From Tetrastigma voinierianum (lineage: Eukaryota; Streptophyta; Magnoliopsida; Vitales; Vitaceae): DNA of 64,000 nucleotides. Where the stretch lies: positions 186,001-250,000 of the forward strand of contig JAEQBH010000288.1 of assembly GCA_016808115.1 (NCBI GenBank), given 5' to 3'. The position numbers were made by a program, and so were the translations under genes. The notes under the pieces are model-generated. The model made no database searches, was not told the DNA's origin, and was given only the letters and a program-made list of their open reading frames with translations. This document shows, piece by piece, positions 12,018 to 24,263 of the stretch. Positions within the stretch are counted from its first letter, which is position 1; the number at the start of each line of letters is the position of its first letter.

Positions 12018-14190
12018 CACGAGCCGCAAACTCATCTACAAGCTAGCCCATTTCACATGCTATTTTGTGCACTTACATTCATATATTCATGTAAAACTCC
12101 ATAAAATTTCCTCTAAACTTGGTTTAGAGGATTATTGATGAAAAGCAAGTGATTTAGCAAGAAATGAGCAATATATTTCCAAAAGAAGAGTCAACTGAGA
12201 GTCTCACAAATACAATACACTGAAGATAAATTTATGTACCATCTGGAACATCAAATGGTTCAAATTCCCTCATGGCTGCATTCTACATTCAAAGAGCTTT
12301 CCAACGAGTACTCACATGCCCAAATCCGAGTTAAAATGAAGAAGTTATGGCCTCGACAAGTTGGAGAAGAAAAACAAGTTGATGTCTAGAAACTTAGTCG
12401 CGACTAGGAAATTGTGTTGCAACCAGAGAACTTGGTCGCGACCTAAAAATCAGGCACCGCTTTGCCGCTTTGCGACCAAAACTAGCCGGAGAAACTCTAA
12501 AAGGTCGAAATTGATATTTTGACCTAATTGCAAGCCCATTTCACCCTAGGACCATATATATATACTGCTTTTTTAGGTAAAGAGGGCAATGGAAGATTGA
12601 GAGCCTCTCTCAAGGGGGTTTCTCTCTAGACTACCCATTTTTCCAATTTTTCTGCATATTTTGATTTGTTTTTAGTTTTAGAGTAGTTTTGTGAAAGGCA
12701 TTTTTATTTCTATTGAAGGGATTTCGTGTTGTATAATAGAGATTCAGATTTCTGCTAAGTCGTACAAAGATTAAAGGTAACTGATTTTCTCTCTCATGGG
12801 TTTTCTCTCTCTAAATTGCCCATTTTCTTAGTTTTTGCTGCATATTTTTTATTTTTAATAGATCTTAGAGTAGTTTTTAGAGCATTTTTGGCCATATTGA
12901 AGAGATTTCTCTCAAGGCTGCATCAGATATTCAATTTATTTACTGTTGAGGCGAAGATTTAAGCTCAAATATGGATTTTTCTTCTTGTCTCTTGATTTCT
13001 TTTCTTCATTTTCTTACTTTTGTTTGATTAGTGATGATTGAACTGCAAATAATGGAACATTGCTCACCCTCTAGAGGTGGGGATTAATTGTTGAACATTC
13101 AGATTTGCAATTTTTCAGTTATTTTGTGGGTTTGAAAACTGAATTTATATAATTGGTATTGTTCATATAATTAACTGTTCAGAATATTAGTAGCTTATAC
13201 CTAGAAAAGAGCTGTATCTTTGCTTTGATTTCCAGGAGGCCCTCTGAGTGACACAGAGATGGAGATTCCTGAGAGTAAAGAGCGGGAACTTAGAGGTATG
13301 TTAGACTAATATCTTGGAACTAATGAACTTTGAAAAATTACTTTGATAGATCACTAATTTACCTATGGTGAGGATTAATTAGATGATGTATCAATTTAGG
13401 TTGATCGAGGTTTTCCTACCGATAAAAGCGATCTTGATTCCGTGTTAGCAAAGATCTAATCAAGGAGATAGAAAATTTTATTAGATTAGAAGGACGAGAT
13501 ACCAATTATATTGGAGAAGGCTTGCAGCCTGCCTATGGGCAAGAATTCTTCACCCCGAGAAATGGTTAGAGCTATTGAAAAGAAAAACAATCAAATCTTA
13601 AAGAGTGCCAAATTTTACAAGTAGCTATTTAGACCCATTTGTCCTGAAAAGGAATATGGTGTGTTAGATAGTGAAATGTATAGTGCCAGGAGAAATCCTA
13701 GCTATACTACACTGCTCTTGGACAAATCTAGCATTCAACTCACTAATGTTATGCTTTCAAGGAAATGCAAACTGTTTTGTGAATAATTATCCCCATCCCT
13801 AGTGACTCTCTTCATACCTTTTAGAATTAGGTAGTTGTTTATTTGGTAGATTTTTAGGATTAGTTTTAAATCAGTTTTTGTTTCAATTAAATTGATTTTA
13901 TTCGACATCCTACTTGGTCGCCTAAATAATGAAGAGCTCTTGTAATCGGGGTGATCAAATTCCAATTAGAGAGAACCTCCAATCCTTGTGGGTACGATAT
14001 CCGGACTCCTAGAGTCCACTTTATTACTTGTATGACCCGTGCACTCGCTGGGTAAAGGGGTCGGAGTGTTGGTAATACTTTCATTTAAGTTTTCGAGTAT
14101 ACTTACTTTGTTTCAAATCAAGCCTTTGAAGTATTTATCACATTCACTCCCGTGGCCATATTTTCACATATACATCATTTGGTCTTTACA
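12018..14190 (+). repeat. H 5' LTR
   Basis: Direct repeat of 18449-20622. Its first bases (CACGAGCC) do not match the TGATGAGT start of the other LTR, so the very end is altered. It contains TCGCGA palindromes (about 12395-12455), a TATA box, and CT-rich leader sequence repeated twice (TTTTCTCTCTC..CCCATTTT at about 12620 and 12790). Confidence 0.9.
12555..12564 (+). promoter_or_regulatory. TATA box of H 5' LTR
   Basis: TATATATATA preceded by ACCA, conserved at 18982-18989 in the other LTR. It lies about 100 bp downstream of the TCGCGA palindromes and about 60 bp upstream of a CT-rich leader. Confidence 0.6.
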
Positions 14191-14196
14191 AGTTTT

Positions 14197-14214
14197 TGGC
14201 GCCGTTGTCGAGGA
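14197..14214 (+). other. H primer-binding site, tRNA-Asp type
   Basis: TGGCGCCGTTGTCGAGGA matches the plant tRNA-Asp complement TGGCGCCGTTGCCGGGGA at 16 of 18 bases; both changes are C-to-T type transitions on one strand or the other. It lies six bases after the LTR end. Confidence 0.85.
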
Positions 14215-14385
14215 TTAGCGCGGTTCACTTTCTCTCATTGGAAGTTGACATTTTGAAGAACGGGTAATTTGCTAATTTAGGCAAAATTTTATTTTATTTT
14301 TATCTTTTTGGTTGTGAATTGTTTCTTAGTTAATTTTTTTTTTTTTACTTATTTTCTTTTGTTTTTCTCTTATTTGTTGGTACTT

Positions 14386-15381
14386 ATGGAGGAACATTCA
14401 ATAGAAGATAGATTTGCTCCATAGTAGCCGCACTTGAACTACTTCTTCATCAATCGGGACTCAAAGAATTCACAATGACTCACTCATGGAACAAGGAGTA
14501 TTGCCTTATCAAGGAGTTCAAATCTCTACATTTCAAGAGGAAGAAGAGTTGTCCCCTGTTAAGGAGCAGATTTTTATCTACATGGAAGGGAACAAGAAGA
14601 TGATTAATCTTCAAGGGAGCGTAAATTTTAATTAGATGCTCCCAAGTCAACACTAGCTAGATTGAAAATGTAGAAGCTCAAATAGGACACTTGGTCCAAG
14701 CATTCAAGGAAAAAATTTTCTGACCTCTCCCAGTAACACTTTGCCAAATCCCAATGAATGCATTGATACTCCTTTCGAAAGCAAGCAGCGTAAATTTCCT
14801 ATCCTAAAATCGTGGTTAAGGTGAAAATGAGCCGGAAATTGAGAACAAGGCATTCCTAAACAACTTAGATGATGAAGAGTCATTATTGGATAAACTGAAA
14901 TTTGAAGAAGTAAGTCAAGTAATGGCTATTGAAAACATTTTGGTGAAGATTGACACATTTTACCTTCCCATGGATTTTGTGACTAGCATCGGGCGGGGAT
15001 CTACAAAATTCTCATATACTAAGAAGACCACTTCTTTCCTCAAGCCAAGCATGGATTAACATCAACAAGGGGGAGCTCACCTTGCTTGTCGGTGAGGAGA
15101 AAGCAAAGTTCAATCTTCACCAACCATTACCTTTGATGGAGCAAGAAAGAGCCATGTGTAGAAAATTTCGCAGCCTTGCTCAATCAAATGGCACATACTC
15201 AACAAATTCTAAGCATAAATGTGTTTACATCTATCAGAGGGACTGCTTTGAAGAAATTGTGGCTGAACCACCAGCCATAATTAAAGGGGATTTTGAGTTT
15301 CTTTCCCCTCTTCAAAGTCTGAAAGAAAAAATCCTTGAGCTGAATGGTTATGAAGAGGAAGTACTTTTCCAAGATGAATGA
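14386..15381 (+). pseudogene. H gag tail and protease remnant
   Basis: An ATG at 14386 starts a short frame (MEEHSIEDRFAP) that stops soon. Then come codons for AQIGHLVQAFKEKFS..NTLPNPNECIDTPF (about 14670-14770), a gag-protease linker typical of Athila-like elements. The capsid domain itself is missing. Protease-end blocks follow: NILVKIDTFYLPMDFV (about 14935-14982) and INKGELTLLVGEEKAKFNLH (about 15058-15120). The longest open frame, 15082-15381, covers the last block and a downstream tail (RDCFEEIVAEPPAIIKGDFE) of unknown function. The DLGA active site was not found, so the protease is truncated. Confidence 0.65.
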
Positions 15382-18300
15382 TTGGTCAAATGGAAGCACT
15401 AGTACTTTTCCAATGAGTCTAGCCGACTCAAAACAGGAGCAGCTTCTTTAAGAGTGCAACTTTAAGCTAGGTAATAAGGATTCTATCCATTCTCTTTCTT
15501 TTCTATTTTTAAGTTATTTTATTTGTTGCTTTTTTTTTTTGTACTCGATGGGATGAAAATTCCAATGTTGTTTAACTTTGTTGTTGTTTTCGTATCAAGA
15601 TAAGTTTGAAGCTCAACATGTTGTCATGACTAGTTTGCAAGAGAGAAGGCAAGAATTTGAAAGTGGTTGATGTAATTATAGTGCTTGAAGTGTGAAAAAA
15701 ATGGAGGGAGATGTTCATCAAATTTCAGTTTTTGGTGATGAAAAGAACCAAATTGAACTCGAAATATAAAGTTTGAAGGTTCATGATCATGCTTGGAGGA
15801 GAATTGGAAGACAAGATATGAGTTTAAGCATGAATGAGCATTATATTGCTATTGGAGGAATTTTTGGAGAGAATATATAGCATGAAGGACTTTTGAAGGA
15901 TAGCAAGTGATATAAGAGACAAAGCAAGGAGAACCTATGGAGTCAAGAAATCATCACACTAGACAGCATTGAACATTCTTGATTTTTTCTGTATTGATTG
16001 AGGCCCAAACGGTTCAGCTCCTCAGCCCATGAGCACATTCCTACATTGAAAGAGCTCAACGAGTCCTTACACATCCAATTTTTTTTTTAGTTAAAATGAA
16101 GGAGATAAGGAGTATAACAAGTTGGATAAAAACAGGGTGCTGATAGAATTGTCGATGCATCCAAAGACCACAACACGGAAAATTATGCTTTTTAACCCTT
16201 TAAAACCCATTTTCCTTCTTCATACTTTATACTCTATTTTGCCATACTCTTTCCTCCAACCTTTGTAACTTCTAACCACTTTCAAATTCATCTCTCATCC
16301 ACTCAAATCCTAAATCACATTCTCCCAATCCATCTCCATCATCTTCAAGCTTCAAAACCCATCACAAACCCACAAACTTACCTTTGTTGAACCCCAATTT
16401 TCCATCCATCATTCCAAGCATCAAAGAGTTACAATGGAAGAAAATTTTTGTGCTTGGTTGTTTGTTTTTGGGTTCCTTGTGGATCATTGTTGATTGTGGA
16501 GTGATTTGCATGTATTGAAGGAGGTTTTGAAGAATCAAAACTCACTAATTTGAGGTGAAGGTTATGCACACCAAATGCGTTTCGAGAAATGCCAAAGCCA
16601 CTTCATGGCTCCAGTTACAAAGAGTGTATCAAGGGTAAATTGACCAATGTCAATGTCTAAAAATCATCAAGGTTCCTATTCAGCGGCTGCTCTACAAAGG
16701 GAGTTCACTTTTCCCAACTCTTTATTACCCTTTACTTTATCGTCTCAAGCCATTGCTAGACATTTAGACAATGTTCATCTCAAAGTTTAGGGGTGTTTAT
16801 TTTTGGTTAGTTTATCATGTCACACCCTACATGTTGCAAATGACAACTTTGAGGATGAAATTTTCTGGTGCTTTTCTAGATAATGACTTTGTTTGATGCT
16901 TCCTAACTTACATCTTAGTTTGGTATATTTTAGTTAGAGTTTATCGAGTTAATTGAGTTTACTGGAGTTGTTTGTGATGTCAATAAGACCATAAATGAAC
17001 CCCTTGGCATATGGACAATATTAGAGATAATAGGACTTGGCTTAATGAGTTATCTCTTTAATAGGCTATTTAGTCATTGGTTTCTCAAAATCCATGCACG
17101 TGGTCACTTGGCACCCTTGAAAAGCGCTTGCTTAGGTTAGAGAAGGCTTATGAGAATCCATCTAATTTTGATCTCCATAGGTTCTAGAACTTGTTCTATT
17201 ACGCTGAGGCGAAATCCTAAGCAACACAACAATTGAAATGATATGGGCCATCCTTGGAAAGATTGTGCCTTTCAGTTAACCCTATTAATATGCATATGCA
17301 TATTCTCTAGTACCAAGATGTTGAGCCTTAAAGAGCCAAAAATATTTTATAAAAACCAAGTTTGAAGCCAATAACCTTCCTATACATCACTATCCCTCAA
17401 TAAAGAACCAAACTCACCCATAACATGAGGATTTGAACATAATTGAGAAATGTAGAGGAGGTTTGGGGAGTTATTTTTCCATAGGAAAATAACTCCAAAT
17501 CGTTGAAATGAGTTAAGTTGGAAAATCAAAAGAGGTTGTAAAAGAAATAAAATAAAAATAAAAAGAAAAATATCATGTAAAAGAAGCAAAATACAATAAG
17601 TCAAGGAGGAGGAGTCTAGCTCGTAGCCTTCCCCTTTCCTAAAGCAAGTAAATCCTATAAAGTCTCAACACCTAGCACCCTGTAAAGCCAATCGGGTCTC
17701 GGGAGCTATTGATTTAAAGCTCGCTAAGGGTTGGTAGAAAGCTTAAGGGGTTTTGACATTGCACCACTCTAATAATCTTGTCTTAAAGAAAAGGCTTGGT
17801 GTTTGTTGGAAAGAATGCAGAATTTGTGTAGAAAAGTGATAGAGTGAGTATGGAAGGATGCACTCTAAACATATTTTGGGGTGTTTGAGAGTGTCACTAT
17901 GTCGATGGTAAGAATCGTGATGGAGTAGGAGCTCGTCACGTGCAAAATATGTATGTTTGGGTAAAGTTTTAGCCTGTGACTACTTCAACTACCCCTACCC
18001 AAGCCTTACATTACAAGCTTATAAAGACCTACTTTGATCTTGAGAGTTGTGTGTGCCTACATTAGCGGAGAGTGATAAGAACAACAAGCCTATGGAACCT
18101 AAATAAATTATCTTAGGATCCGCATTTATCTCAATTCTCATAAACTCATCTAGCTTGCAAGTGTTTGATAGGGAAGACCACACACACACACACTAGCGAG
18201 AACCATGATCTAAATTTGTCTATTATGAGATTAATTCACCATTAAAATGAATAAATTATCTTGATCATATTCTCTATATTCCTTGTAAAGGTAATTCTTG

Positions 18301-18433
18301 AGACACATATCACATACCCTTGCAAAGATTGATTACTCAGTTTTGGTTAAATAAAAAGGGTGAAATGAACTCTTCTCTTCCATTGCTTGGGGACAAGCAA
18401 CTTCTTTCTTTTCTTTGCTCACACGCTAAACTT
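15382..18433 (+). other. H interior without recognisable genes
   Basis: About 3 kb with no clear coding frame. I see a T-run (about 15530), a C/T-rich block (about 16200-16400), a 45-codon open frame at 16653-16790 (MSKNHQGSYSAAALQREFTF at its start) with no recognised family, and an A-rich stretch near 17530. This may be the decayed place of a second ORF. Confidence 0.5.
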
Positions 18434-18448
18434 CCGTTTGGGGGTGTT
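18434..18448 (+). other. H polypurine tract
   Basis: CGTTTGGGGGTGTT directly before the TGATGAG start of the 3' LTR, a short G-run at the expected priming position. Confidence 0.55.
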
Positions 18449-20622
18449 TGATGAGTGCAAACTCATCTATGTTTTGAGTTCATTTCTACATGCTATTTTG
18501 TGCATTTTATATCCATATTCATGTAAAACTCATAAAATTTCCTAACCTTTGGTTTTGTGATTATTGATGAAAAGCAAGTGATTTGGCAAGAAATGAGCAA
18601 TATATTTCCAAAATAAGAGTCAACTGAGAGTCTCACTGGGAAGATAAATTTTTATGTACCATCTGGAACATCAAATGGTTCAAATTCACTCATGTCTGCA
18701 TTCTACATTCAAAGAGCTTTCCAACGAGTACTCACACGACCAAATTCGAGTTAAAATGAAGAAGTTATGGCCCCGACAAGTTGGAGAAGGAAAACAAGTT
18801 GCTGTCCAGAAACTTAGTTTAATTGTAATTGTGTTGCAACCAAAACTTGGTTAAGTATCAAAACTTGGTCACCTAAAAAACCAGGCACTAGCTTTGCCTT
18901 TTGCACTAAAAACGCTAGAGTAACCTAAAAAAATAAAATTGGATATTTTGACCTAATTTCAAGCCCATTTCACCTAGACCATATATATACTCGTTTTTTA
19001 GGTAAAGAGGGCAGCGGGAAGATTAGAGAGCCTCTCTCATGGGGTTTCTCTCTCTAGACTGCCCATTTTTCTAGTTTTTCTATAGATTTTGATTTGTTTT
19101 AGATTTTAGATTAGTTTTAGAGCAGATTTTTATTTCTATTGAAGATATTTTGGTGCTATATAAACGTAGATCTCGTGATTATACTAAGGTTCGCATTAAA
19201 GATTGAAGCTAAAAATCTGGATTTTCTCTCTCTAAACCCGCCATTTTCTTTTGTTTTGCTGCGCATTTTTATTTTTAATAGATCTTAGAGTAGTTTTAGA
19301 AATCGCATTTTATTTATATTGAAGAGATTTGCAGTACTGTATATTCAATTTATTTGCATCTGAGGGGCGAAGATTTAAGCTCAAATATGGATTTTTCTCT
19401 CTTCTTGTCTCTTTTGATTTCTTTCTTTATTTTTACTTTTGTTTGATTGGTGATGATTGGAATCCAAAGAATGGAACATTAAACACCCTGTAGGTGGGGA
19501 TTAATTGTCAATTATCTGTGATTTTGCGCTTTTTCAAGCTTATTTTAGTTTGAAAACTGAATTTATATAATTGGTGTTGTTCATATAATTAACTGTTCAG
19601 AATATTAGTAGCTTATACCTAGAAAAGAGTTGTATCTTTGCTTTGATTTCTAGGAGGCCCTCTGAGTGACACAGAGATGGAGATTCATGAGAGTAAAGAG
19701 CGGTAACTTAGGGGTATGTTAGACTAATATCTTGGAACTAATGAACTTTGAAAAATTACTTTCTGATAGATCACAATTTACCTACCATGAGGATTAATTA
19801 GATGATGTATCAATTTAGCTTATCAGAGTGTTTCTCCTTAGTCCAATAAAATGATCTTTTGATCCCAGGTTAGCAAAGATCTAATCAAGGAGATAGAAAA
19901 TTTTATTAGATTCAAGGACGTAGATACCAATTACATTGGAGAAGGCTTGCAGCCTTGTCTATGGGGGCAAGCACTTTTCAATCTTGAGAACTCGGTTGTG
20001 AAGTATTGAAAAGAAAAACAATCGAATCTTAAAGAGTGCTAAATTTCAAAAGTAGCTATTTAGACCCATTTGTCCTGAAAAGGAATATGGTGTGTTAGAT
20101 AGTGAAATGTATAGTGCCAAGAGAAATCCTAGCTATACTACACTGCTCTTGGACAAATCTAGCATTCAACTCACTAATGTTGTGCTTTCAAGGAAATGCA
20201 AACTGTTTTGTGAATAATTATCCTCATCCCTAGTGACTCTCTTCATACCTTTTAGAATTAAGTAGTTGTTTATTTGTTAGATTTTTAGGATTAGTTTTAA
20301 ATCAGTTTTTGTCTCAATTAAATTGATTTTATTCGACATCCTACTTGGTTGCCTAAATAGTGAAGAGCTCTTGTAATCGGGTGATCAAATTCCACTAGAG
20401 AGGAACTCTCCAATCCTCGTGGGCAATGATATCCAGACCCTAGAGTCCACTTTAGTTACTTGTGGCGGACCCGCACTCGCGCAGAAAGCGGGTCAGAGCG
20501 TTGGTAATACTTTCATTTTAAGTTTTTGAGTATACTTACTTTGTTTCAATCTCAAGTTTTTTTGAGCATTTATCACATTCACACTTTTGGCCATATTTTC
20601 ACATATACATCATTTGGTCTTT
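18449..20622 (+). repeat. H 3' LTR
   Basis: Starts TGATGAGTGCAAACTCATC (a short inverted repeat, GATGAGT..ACTCATC) and ends near CATTTGGTCTTT. Aligned blocks such as 13661-13950 versus 20092-20381 are the same length with eight substitutions, while neighbouring patches differ by many indels. Confidence 0.9.
18982..18989 (+). promoter_or_regulatory. TATA box of H 3' LTR
   Basis: TATATATA in the same context as 12555-12564. Confidence 0.55.
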
Positions 20623-20626
20623 GGCA

Positions 20627-22140
20627 TACCTGGATAGGTGTCACATATTCTCTGGGCCCTGTGGGTAGACTCCAGCTATCAGCCCATCAGGACTAGGTAC
20701 AACAGTATGGGTGATGAAGGCTAGGCCATCCACTCATATGGTAGTCTTTGGCATAGGGGACGGGTTGTAGTTCCCTAGTTGACAGATCTGATAAAGGAGA
20801 TCCTCAAGGAGTTCCACTGCTCTTGTTTTGCTGTGCATCCAGGTAGCATGAAGATGTACCATGATCTTCGTCGCCAGTATTACTTAAGCGGAATGAAGCG
20901 ACACGTTGAAGATTTTGTTCGACGGTGTCTCACATGTCAACAGGTAAATGCTGAGCATAAAAAATCGGTAGGCTTACTCCAACCATTAGAGGTAGTTGAG
21001 TGGAAGTGGGAGCACGTCACGATAGACTTTGTGACCCACTTTCCATGGACACTGTGGAGGTAATGGGAGGCAAGGTGGCGGGGATAATGGATCGAGTCAT
21101 TGCTAGCACATTTTCTAGCAAAGGCGATGACCTTCACACCGAGGAATTCTCCTTCCGCTGTACATTATAGATTGCCCGACATGGAGTGCCGCATCTATCG
21201 TGATCGACAAGGATCCTGTGTTTATGGCACACTTTCAAAGAGTTTCCAAAAGGTCATGGGACACGGTCGGACGGCGATCACCGCGCTTCATCCACATACA
21301 TTCTTTCGCCGGAGAGGATCGTCTGTGCTTTAGAGGACATGTCGTAAGATGTATCATGGATCTTAAGGGTAGTTGGGAAGAGCACTTACCCTTAGTAGAA
21401 TTTGCCTACAACAACAGTTATAAGACGAGTATATAGATGGCACCCTATGAGGCTTTATATAGAAGGCCATGCCGATCTCCGATTTGTTGGACAAAGGTGA
21501 GAGAGAGTTCCATCACTGGTCCCGATCTGATTAGAGACAACTCCAAGAAGGTGGGTTTGATACGGAAGCATCTTCTTACTTCGCTTAGAGCCTGGGCAGT
21601 AAGAGCTAATACGCCCGACGCACCTGAGATGACCTTGCAGTTCGAGGTAGCGATCACATCTTCTCGACGGTGATGCCTAAGTGAGGAGTGGTTAGATTCG
21701 ACAAGCGAAGGAAGAAGGCCGAGGCATATTGGGCCCTTTGAGATACTCTGAAAGGGTGGGTAGTTGCATATCTATTGGCGCTACCACCAGTTTATCGTGT
21801 CCGTGAGGTGTTCCATGTCTTCATGTCTAAAGTATACTCCAGATCCAAATTTACGAGCGGATCGTGGGAGAGATTAAGTGATTGATACTAATGGACCTTC
21901 AAGGAGTGGACTAGTGCGTATTCTGATATGAGTCGGTTTTGCGATGCAAAACCGCAGGTAAGTGAAAGTGTTGTGGCAACACCGAGGAGTGGAGGAGGCA
22001 ACTTAGGAAAGCGAGGACACGGTGCGAGCCTCCTATCCTTTCCCTATTGAGGATGAAGGTGCGTTTGTCTAATATTGAACTAGAATAACTATTGCATATG
22101 CATGTGTTTGTGTAAAGTAAATATGAATTTCAGGGATGAA
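20627..22140 (+). pseudogene. Tekay-like integrase with GPF and chromodomain-like C-terminus
   Basis: The zinc-binding region is in frame at 20779-21063: HPGSMKMYHDLRRQYYLSGM, then VEDFVRRCLTCQQVNAEHKK (H-x-H..C-x2-C type). The core follows with the first catalytic Asp in HVTIDFVTHFP (about 21010-21045), the second-Asp block as IDKDPVFMAHFQ (about 21200), and FKGSWEEHLPLVEFAYNN-like codons (about 21358-21420). Next come the GPFEIL motif (about 21737), LALPPVYRVREVFHV (about 21775-21820) and VKVLWQHRGVEEAT (about 21967-22010), the chromodomain-type end of Tekay/Del elements. These are spread over three frames, so the gene is dead. It would insert element cDNA and target it to chromatin. Confidence 0.82.
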
Positions 22141-22148
22141 ATGATGTT

Positions 22149-22161
22149 AAGGGAGGGAGAA
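22149..22161 (+). other. Polypurine tract before LTR B
   Basis: AAGGGAGGGAGAA directly precedes the TGTAAAACC start of LTR B. Confidence 0.7.
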
Positions 22162-24052
22162 TGTAAAACCCGGGAAAAATTCAATTTTTCTAAACGAGGG
22201 TAAAATGGTAATTTCAGTTGGAAACCAGAAATTTTCTAGGTCTCGACGGACGAAACGGACTTCGTTGTTGAATTCGTTTCGCGAAATCTAGTTACCCAAT
22301 TATCTACCGACTTCGAGACAAATGAACAAATTTCATACATTTGTGAGGCAAACAACGGACCGCGGCCGATGATTCGCTATCCCGCAATCAAAGCATAGGT
22401 TAAATTCAATAAGGGCTAAAATGCAAAATGAGAATGAGAATGAAAAGGCATGATTTTATGATTTGAATGTTGATTTGTTGCACATGAAAATGCATAGTTT
22501 GAGATGACCAATGAATTGTAAATTGATTAAATGGAAATATATCTTATAAAGTGTATCAGATCGCATCAAGTTATTTAAGAAAGTACAAAAGCATTGTCTT
22601 ATGAAATTGCATGATTTGATTTAAACTGAAATAAAGAGAGAATCGTATAGAACCACTAAGCATGAAAATGCTTAGCGCGTAATTTTTTTATCTATGCGCA
22701 GGTACCGAGTGAATAAAAACGAAGGACAAGATCGAGGAGTGTAGAGTCATCAAAACAGTTGTGGGGTAAAAGTATATACTTCGTCATATGCATCCATCAT
22801 ACTTTTGAACAATTGATGTTTTGTTATCAAAAGAGTTAAACTCTAAAATGATTTTGTATATTATTTTGAATGGGCATGGAATGCCTTCATTGTAAATGCA
22901 TTTTGTTAAATGTAAATGTTTATGGACCTACCGAATTGAAATATCTTCTGCACATATTTGAAAGTGTTTATACGAAATGGAATGTCAGCCCAAACGGTTA
23001 TTTTGTTTTTGTATATGTTTGATAAATGAACTCGGCTAGCAACCCAAACTCGGTTCGGATCCGCTAATCAGGTCGGGTCAGGAATGGGTTCGACAGACAC
23101 ACGCAGTGCACGACGCCCTGAGGTCTAATCTCGGGCTTTAATCGGACAGGCCTTGACTTGATGTTTTGTATATATGTATGAGGATTGAGTGGTTTTAATA
23201 CATATCTGCTTTGTATATTAGAACACACTTGGTTCTAATAGGATGTATATTTTTGTATCATATCTCGAGTGTTGTGCCTTGAATCCTACGGATTGTATAA
23301 GGTAATTCCCAGATATTTATGTATTAATGAGTAGGAATGAGTCTCAACACATGAGACGATGGGTGTAATATCGACAATCCGATATTCACATAAGCTTCTG
23401 CTGGTCGACGGGTTATGTCGACGGACACCTGTGTTTTGGGGCTACACACTAGATTTTTACATTTATAAAATGTACTTCGGGGCTTTGTGTGATATGAGCC
23501 GAAATTGACACGGATTGACTCAGATTGGCTGCCCATCAAGCACTCGTGATAAGGTAAATGAGCCGTTGAGGGCTATAGGTACATGGATGGGCATCTCTAT
23601 TCATGCATGTAGACATTCAGGTAGACATGTGTGTGTTTGTACTTGATGTGTGTTTGTAAGCGACCATTTCATGTGCACTTAGGTGGGAATAACCCTTGTA
23701 GGAGATTTTCACTACTAGGTTTCTCATACTCAGTCATGGGACCCTTCTTTAGTTACAAAGTCCAAAGGCAGCGGCTGACCCGTATAATGGATGAGAAACC
23801 AGACACGACTTTGTTTTGTTTGTTTTTTGTCTTATATTATATTCGAGCAGAACCAAAACATGTACACCTTTTTGGTATCAAAGGGTTTGTAAAGAGACTG
23901 TGATTATATGTTTTTGTATATTGTGAATTAAAATGCAGGAATGGGTCTCGATATAAGAGACTTGTGAATGTGATATTGGGGCACCCAATATCCACAAGTT
24001 TCCGTGGGTTGACGGGTTGTCAACAAGACCCCCGATTTGAAAACACATTTAC
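22162..24052 (+). repeat. Tekay-like 3' LTR (LTR B)
   Basis: Starts TGTAAAACCCGGG after a PPT and shares the CGAAATCTAGTTACC block and the CACTTAGGTGGG box (23676-23741) with other LTRs. It carries two copies of the LTR end segment (AGGAATG(A/G)GTCTC..GACGGGTT(A/G)TG/TC): about 23328-23430 and about 23932-24035, so the last 600 bp look like a tandem duplication. Ends near ACATTTACA. Open frames inside are chance. Confidence 0.75.
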
Positions 24053-24263
24053 ACTAGTATGATTAATTTCATCAACTTTTGTTTCTCTTTCTTACTTTGT
24101 CTTATACTTTTTTTCTTTCAATAATACTATTGATGCTATTTTCTGTCACCAAAAAATGTATTCCTATCTCAATAAAAATATTACTTGATTAAACTTTATT
24201 TTTTGTATAATATAATATATAAATTTTCTATTCAAGAAGTCTACTAATATGTTAGAATTAAGT
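24053..24263. other. AT-rich spacer, probably pre-insertion DNA
   Basis: No gene. The first 45 bp (CTAGTATGATTAATTTCATC, then AACTTTTGTTTCTCTTTCTT) closely match 48337-48382 in the AT-rich block to the right, so this looks like a scrap of the same non-retrotransposon DNA. Confidence 0.5.

Larger units (their letters stand above)
12018..20622 (+). mobile_element. H: gag-protease-remnant Athila-like retrotransposon
   Basis: Two direct LTRs of equal length (about 2173 bp each; 12018-14190 and 18449-20622) enclose 4.26 kb. A tRNA-Asp-type PBS lies 6 bp inside the left LTR and a short purine tract adjoins the right LTR. The interior holds only a gag tail, a degraded protease and about 3 kb without coding potential; there is no reverse transcriptase or integrase. 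No target duplication is found: the left flank is the end of a Tekay LTR and the right flank is Tekay pol, so the insertion site was rearranged later. A 290-bp stretch of the two LTRs has 8 differences and no indels, which suggests fairly recent insertion. Confidence 0.88.

Noticed and set aside
15199..15399. Minus-strand frame opposite the H protease tail
   Set aside because: Shadow of the plus-strand gag-protease remnant.
18181..18194. ACACAC microsatellite
   Set aside because: Too short to be meaningful.
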